From Streptomyces sp. CC228A (GTDB lineage Bacteria > Actinomycetota > Actinomycetes > Streptomycetales > Streptomycetaceae), in assembly GCF_021390935.1 (NCBI RefSeq), contig NZ_JAJPUI010000005.1, positions 62,001-126,000 on the forward strand: DNA of 64,000 nucleotides, read 5' to 3'. The notes beneath the pieces are model-generated. The model made no database searches. It worked only from the letters and a program-made list of their open reading frames with translations, and had not been told where the DNA came from. Positions 59,653-64,000 of this stretch are shown here, piece after piece (the stretch's first letter is position 1; each line of letters starts with the position of its first letter). A program made the translations under genes and the position numbers.

Positions 59653-60039
59653 GTGCTCGCCTACCGGATCGACCGCCGCAGCGGCGTCGCCACTTACCTC
59701 CAGATCGTCCAGCAGACCAAACAGGCGCTGCGGCTGGGCCTGTTGCAGCCCGGGGACAAGCTCCCCACCGCCCGCGAGGTGGTCGAGGCGACCGCCATCA
59801 ACCCGAACACGGTCCTGAAGGCCTACCGCGAACTGGAGCGCGAAGGGCTCGTCGAAGCACGGCGCGGACTGGGCACCTTCGTGCGCCGCACCCTGGGCGG
59901 CGGCGCCACCGACGCATCGCTGCGTGCAGAGCTGGCCGACTGGGTCACCCGCGCCGGCGGCGCCGGGATGGATCGGGACGACATGACCGCGCTGTTCGGC
60001 GCCGTACTGGACGCGTTCCAGAAGGGGGAACACCCGTGA
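59653..60039 (+). CDS. YtrA-subfamily GntR regulator
   Basis: 128 residues, GTG after a GGGGGGAAG site. GntR winged helix: Y-L-Q-I-V-Q-Q-T-K-Q-A-L, L-P-T-A-R-E-V-V-E, T-V-L-K-A-Y-R-E-L-E-R-E-G-L-V. Only a ~50-residue C-terminal helix follows, as in YtrA proteins that control ABC exporters. The stop overlaps the ATPase start by 4 nt. Confidence 0.9.
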   Translation: MLAYRIDRRSGVATYLQIVQQTKQALRLGLLQPGDKLPTAREVVEATAINPNTVLKAYRELEREGLVEARRGLGTFVRRTLGGGATDASLRAELADWVTRAGGAGMDRDDMTALFGAVLDAFQKGEHP

Positions 60040-60944
60040 CCACAGGGCCTGCCCTTGAGGCCGTCGGCCTCGGCAAGGCGTACCGCCGCAGGGACGCCCT
60101 GCGTGACTGCTCCTTCCGGCTGCCGTACGGCCGCGTCTGCGCGCTCGTCGGGCCGAACGGCGCCGGGAAGTCCACGCTGCTCGCCCTCGCCGCCGGGGTG
60201 CTGCGCCCCGGCAGCGGAGCGCTGCGCGTGCTCGGCACCGACCCCGCGTCGGCCCGCGAGCGGATCGCCTACGTGTCCCAGGACAAGCCGCTCTACCCCC
60301 AGCTCTCGGTGCGGGAGACGCTGCGCATGGGCGCGGAGCTCAACCCGCGGCGCTGGGACGGCGACGCCGCCGACGCGGTCGCCGCACCGCTCGACCCCGC
60401 GTCCGCCGTACGCTCCCTGTCCGGCGGACAGCGCACCCGGCTCGCCCTGGCACTGGCGCTCGGCAAGCGACCGGAACTGCTGCTGCTGGACGAGCCGATG
60501 GCGGACCTCGACCCGCTGGCCCGCCACCAGCTCATGGGCGCGCTCATGGCGGACGCCGCCGAGCGCGGCACCACCGTGGTGATGTCCTCGCACATCCTCA
60601 CCGAGCTGGAGGGCGCCTGCGACCACCTGCTGCTCCTCGACGGCGGACGGATACGCCTGGGCGGCGCCGTCGACGGCGTGCTGGGCGCCCACACCGTGCT
60701 GACCGGGCCGGCCGCCGAGGCGGACAGGGCGCTCGCCCCGTACACCGTCGTCGAAGCCCGCACGACGGGCCGCCAGACCACCGCGCTCGTCAGGAACGAG
60801 ACGGGAACGCCCCCACCCGACTCCTGGCAGGCCACCGAACCGTCCCTGGAGGAACTGCTGCTCTCCCATCTGCGGGCACCGGGCGCCCCCGCCCTGCTCG
60901 ACGCCGAGACGGCCCCGGCCCGGGAAGGGCTGGTGGCGGCGTGA
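60036..60944 (+). CDS. ABC transporter ATP-binding protein
   Basis: 302 residues, GTG overlapping the regulator stop. Walker A G-P-N-G-A-G-K-S-T, Q-loop in V-S-Q-D-K-P-L, signature L-S-G-G-Q-R-T-R and Walker B L-L-L-L-D-E-P-M-A-D. The C-terminal ~70 residues are a variable extension. Works with the membrane protein encoded next; the substrate may be an antibiotic or envelope-stress molecule, as for other YtrA-controlled systems. Confidence 0.93.
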   Translation: MTTGPALEAVGLGKAYRRRDALRDCSFRLPYGRVCALVGPNGAGKSTLLALAAGVLRPGSGALRVLGTDPASARERIAYVSQDKPLYPQLSVRETLRMGAELNPRRWDGDAADAVAAPLDPASAVRSLSGGQRTRLALALALGKRPELLLLDEPMADLDPLARHQLMGALMADAAERGTTVVMSSHILTELEGACDHLLLLDGGRIRLGGAVDGVLGAHTVLTGPAAEADRALAPYTVVEARTTGRQTTALVRNETGTPPPDSWQATEPSLEELLLSHLRAPGAPALLDAETAPAREGLVAA

Positions 60945-61915
60945 GCGTGCTGTCCCCGAGCGGGAGCGGGTGGGTCGCCGTGCGGCAGCACCGCAGGGCG
61001 CTGTGGGCCGCCGGATGGCTGGTGGCTGTCGCCGCCGCCATCCCCCTGACACTGCGGATATGGCTGGCCGCCTCCCCCGGCGAGGCTGCCTGCCTGGCGG
61101 GGGACTGGCACATGTGCGACGCCCGCGCCTTCAACGGCCAGATGTCGATCACGGGGCTGCTGTGGCTGGCCATGGAGTACGCCGACCAATCACTGCTGTT
61201 CCTGCCCGCGCTGCTGGGCGCCTTCGTGGCGGGCCCGCTGGTCGCCCGCGAACTGGAGAGCGGCACCTACCGGCTGGCGTGGACCCAGTCCGTGTCGCCC
61301 CGGCGGTGGCTCGCCACCAGGACGGCCGCGGCGGCAGCCGTCGCCGTGGTGCTCTCCGCACTGCTCATCGGGACGTTCCAGCTGGGTGGGGCGTCCGTCG
61401 GATTCAGGTCCCTTGCCCACTGGCCGGAGCGGGGCACGTACGAGTCATCGGGTCCCGTCCTGGTGGCGTACTGCCTGCTCGGGGTGGCCGTCGGCGTGCT
61501 CGTCGGACTGCTGGTGCGGCGCACCGTGCCTGCCATGGCGGTGGCGGGCGGGGCGTCCGCGCTGGTGGTCCTGCTCTTCGGATCGTTCCGCTGGGACCTG
61601 TGGCCGCACAAGGTGCTGAGCGGCGCCGGCACGGGCCGCGAGGGCGGCTGGGCCTCACTGCCGCCGGACACCTTCGTGCTGCGCTCCGGCTACGTCACCG
61701 AGGACGGCGCACGGCTGCCGTACGACAGCTGCTGGGACCTGCAGACCGGCCATGACGCCTGCCCTCCGGAGCTGGGTGTCACCAGCTGGTTCATCGAGTA
61801 CCACCCGCCGTCGGCGTTCTGGCCGGTGCAGCTCACCGAGACGGCCCTCATCCTGGCCCTGGCCGCGGCCGTCGCCGCCGCGGCCTTCCGGGTGCTGCGC
61901 AGGCACCACGCCTGA
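60941..61915 (+). CDS. ABC transporter permease
   Basis: 324 residues, GTG overlapping the ATPase stop. About six membrane helices, with the L-V-A-R-E-L-E-S-G-T-Y-R-L-A-W-T-Q-S segment between helices 2 and 3 that is typical of actinobacterial ABC-2-like permeases. A loop of ~90 residues with two Cys before the last helix probably faces outside. Third gene of the GntR/ABC operon. Confidence 0.87.
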   Translation: MSVLSPSGSGWVAVRQHRRALWAAGWLVAVAAAIPLTLRIWLAASPGEAACLAGDWHMCDARAFNGQMSITGLLWLAMEYADQSLLFLPALLGAFVAGPLVARELESGTYRLAWTQSVSPRRWLATRTAAAAAVAVVLSALLIGTFQLGGASVGFRSLAHWPERGTYESSGPVLVAYCLLGVAVGVLVGLLVRRTVPAMAVAGGASALVVLLFGSFRWDLWPHKVLSGAGTGREGGWASLPPDTFVLRSGYVTEDGARLPYDSCWDLQTGHDACPPELGVTSWFIEYHPPSAFWPVQLTETALILALAAAVAAAAFRVLRRHHA

Positions 61916-62528
61916 GCGGACGCCGGACGCGGGAGGGGGCGGAACGGGATTCCGCCCCCTCCCGCTGGCGCCCGCCCGCGCGGCCACCATCCGCTCCCCA
62001 CGCACCGCGCACCCCGGCCGCCCCCTCCTGCGCGTACCGGCCGTCCCGCTCCCGCAGGCGTACGCCCCCGCGCCTCCGTCTGCTCCCCGCGTACCGCGCG
62101 CTCCCCCGCCGCCCGCCGCCCTCCCGCGCGCGCCCGGCCGCCCCGCGCCCGGGCCACCGTTCCGGCCCCGCCCGGCACGCGCCGCGCACCCCGCTCACCG
62201 GCTACCCGACCCACCGCCGGCCTCGCTCCTCCTGAGCCCCTCTCCGCCGCCCCGTGCCCCCGGCCCGCGGGCCCGCCCCCTCACGAGCCGCGCACGGCCG
62301 CCCGGCGCCGCCGCCGCAGCCGGGCCGGCCACCCGGCGGGGCAGCGCATCAGGCCGTTCAGGCCGTTTCCGGCCGACCGGCGGCCGTCTCAGAGCCCCCT
62401 GAACGTCACGTTGCCGTTACCGATCATTCAGACTCGCTTGCGACGCTCGCCCAATGAAGCCCGCCGTGTCCGCCCTCACGGCCCGCTCCGACGCGCCTGA
62501 CCAGCCCTTAGCGCGGAAGAATGGTGCT
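61916..62528. other. Gene-free region upstream of ppk
   Basis: 613 nt, extremely C-rich on the plus strand (61940-62340), with no believable ORF. The last ~130 nt are less GC-rich and should hold the ppk promoter. I looked for clear 11-bp PHO-box repeats and found none that I would call. Confidence 0.5.
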
Positions 62529-64000
62529 ATGAGCCAGCAGCCCGCCGAGGTCCCGGTCGCCCAGCAGGTACTACCGTCGTCGGCCCAGCCCGCGCAGCCG
62601 CCCGTGGGTGCCATCGCCGCGCACCGCCCCCGCAGCATCGCCCACGTGCCCGTGTCCGACCTGGAGCACGAGCTCGACGCCGATCCGGACACGTACGCCG
62701 CCGAGAGCGCGGCCCGCACCGACCTGCCCGAGGGCCGGTTCCTGGATCGCGAGCGCAGCTGGCTCGCCTTCAACGAGCGGGTCCTGGAGCTCGCCGAGGA
62801 CCCCTCCACCCCGCTCCTGGAACGCGCGAACTTCCTCGCGATCTTCGCCTCGAACCTGGACGAGTTCTTCATGGTCCGGGTCGCCGGCCTCAAGCGCCGC
62901 ATCGCCACCGGCGTCGCCACCCGCTCCGCCTCGGGCCTCCAGCCCCGCGAGGTGCTGGAACTGATCTGGACCCGTTCGCGGGAGCTCATGGCCCGGCACG
63001 CCGCCTGCTTCCAGCAGGACGTCTCCCCCGCCCTGGCCGACGAGGGCATCCACCTGATCCGCTGGCCCGACCTGACCGACAAGGAGCAGGCGCGCCTCTT
63101 CACGCTCTTCCGGCAGCAGATCTTCCCCGTCCTCACCCCGCTCGCCGTCGACCCCGCGCACCCCTTCCCGTACATCTCCGGGCTCTCCCTGAACCTGGCC
63201 GTGGTCGTGCGGAACCCGGTCTCCGGGCACCGGCACTTCGCGCGCGTCAAGGTGCCGCCGCTGCTGTCCCGCTTCCTGGAGGCGTCCCCGCAGCGGTACG
63301 TCCCCCTGGAGGACGTCATAGCCGCGCACCTGGAGGAGCTCTTCCCCGGCATGGAGGTGCTGGCGCACCACATGTTCCGGGTGACCAGGAACGAGGACCT
63401 GGAGGTCGAGGAGGACGACGCCGAGAACCTCCTGCAGGCCCTGGAGAAGGAGCTCATGCGGCGCCGCTTCGGCCCGCCGGTGCGGCTGGAGGTCGAGGAG
63501 TCCATCGACCCGTACGTCCTCGACCTGCTGGTACGGGAGCTGAAGGTCTCCGACGCCGAGGTGTACCCGCTGCCCGGGCCGCTGGACCTCACCGGCCTGT
63601 TCGGCATAGCCGCCCAGGACCGGCCGGAGCTGAAGTACCCGAAGTTCATCGCGGGCACCCACCGGGACCTGGCCGAGGTCGAGTCCGCGTCCGCGCCCGA
63701 CATCTTCGCGGCGCTGCGCGAACGGGACGTCCTCCTGCACCACCCGTACGACAGCTTCTCCACGTCCGTGCAGGCGTTCCTGGAGCAGGCCGCCGCCGAC
63801 CCGGACGTCCTCGCGATCAAGCAGACGCTGTACCGGACCTCCGGCGACTCCCCGATAGTCGACGCGCTCATCGACGCCGCCGAGTCCGGCAAGCAGGTCC
63901 TCGTCCTCGTCGAGATCAAGGCCCGCTTCGACGAGCAGGCCAACATCAAGTGGGCGCGCAAGCTGGAGGAGGCCGGCTGCCACGTCGTCTACGGCCTCGT
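62529..64000 (+). CDS. ppk: Polyphosphate kinase, 5' part
   Basis: Open from ATG 62529 to the window edge; 490 residues visible of about 740. After a ~65-residue variable N-terminus come R-F-L-D-R-E-R-S-W-L-A-F-N-E-R-V and F-L-A-I-F-A-S-N-L-D-E-F-F (N-domain). The head domain and the start of the catalytic region follow (H-H-P-Y-D-S-F, A-I-K-Q-T-L-Y-R-T and F-D-E-Q-A-N-I). The catalytic histidines lie beyond the edge. PPK makes polyphosphate reversibly from ATP and is under phosphate control in Streptomyces. Confidence 0.95.
   Translation, partial: MSQQPAEVPVAQQVLPSSAQPAQPPVGAIAAHRPRSIAHVPVSDLEHELDADPDTYAAESAARTDLPEGRFLDRERSWLAFNERVLELAEDPSTPLLERANFLAIFASNLDEFFMVRVAGLKRRIATGVATRSASGLQPREVLELIWTRSRELMARHAACFQQDVSPALADEGIHLIRWPDLTDKEQARLFTLFRQQIFPVLTPLAVDPAHPFPYISGLSLNLAVVVRNPVSGHRHFARVKVPPLLSRFLEASPQRYVPLEDVIAAHLEELFPGMEVLAHHMFRVTRNEDLEVEEDDAENLLQALEKELMRRRFGPPVRLEVEESIDPYVLDLLVRELKVSDAEVYPLPGPLDLTGLFGIAAQDRPELKYPKFIAGTHRDLAEVESASAPDIFAALRERDVLLHHPYDSFSTSVQAFLEQAAADPDVLAIKQTLYRTSGDSPIVDALIDAAESGKQVLVLVEIKARFDEQANIKWARKLEEAGCHVVYGL

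Overview
The window is a high-GC actinomycete chromosome, almost certainly Streptomyces or a close relative. It carries mycothiol genes (mshA, mshD), glnR, a nur-type Fur regulator, an RsiG-type anti-sigma factor, phoU and ppk. Coding is dense, GTG starts are common, and many genes have a TAGNNT box 7 nt before the start codon, as expected for leaderless mRNAs. The core genes run in the order I know from S. coelicolor between phoU and ppk, so most of the window is conserved backbone with three insertions and some decayed genes.

Region 1 (1-2.1 kb): the 3' end of phoU, a 56-residue Cys/Gly-rich metallothionein-like gene and a secreted protein. Region 2 (2.11-11.11 kb): a 9.0-kb integrative element lies between the secreted-protein gene and the 3' end of gpmA. 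It is bounded by a 17-bp direct repeat formed from the last codons of gpmA. It carries a GntR repressor and P-loop kinase reading left. A four-gene overlapping operon (two HTH proteins, HNH nuclease, D5-like ATPase), an excisionase and a tyrosine integrase read right. It has iteron-like repeats and an IS982-family insertion, but no conjugation gene. It replaces the gpmA stop codon and terminator that it displaced.

Region 3 (11.1-22.2 kb): gpmA, an MFS exporter, YbjN protein, mshA, methyltransferase, NlpC/P60 hydrolase, a receiver/PP2C phosphatase, DUF2516, HbhA-like protein and its HTH neighbour. Region 4 (22.23-32.35 kb): a 10.1-kb Tn7-like transposon (TnsA-like, TnsB, TnsC, TniQ). Its cargo resembles orphan immunity genes of polymorphic toxin systems (DUF2199, DUF6228, SMI1/KNR4, DUF4240 and unknowns). 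An IS630-family element sits exactly in the shared stop codons of two convergent cargo genes.

Region 5 (32.4-64 kb): YqeY-like protein, HxlR regulator, an IS110 transposase, an imine-reductase-like enzyme, ATP-grasp protein, remnants of an ABC-2 permease and an Eis-like acetyltransferase, rsiG, dtd, ygfZ and nur. These are followed by a nitrobindin-like protein, small membrane proteins, a sulfurtransferase with a Cys-containing leader peptide, a DUF2993 lipid-binding-like protein, ThiS-like protein, hydrolase and glnR. Then come a LacI regulator, an HtrA-like protease with its CssRS-type two-component system, PI-PLC, a secreted 5'-nucleotidase, mshD, a YtrA-type GntR/ABC operon and the start of ppk.

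Several otherwise conserved genes are broken by single-base shifts, often in or beside C/G runs. These may be true mutations or assembly errors, so every 'pseudogene' call should be read with that in mind.
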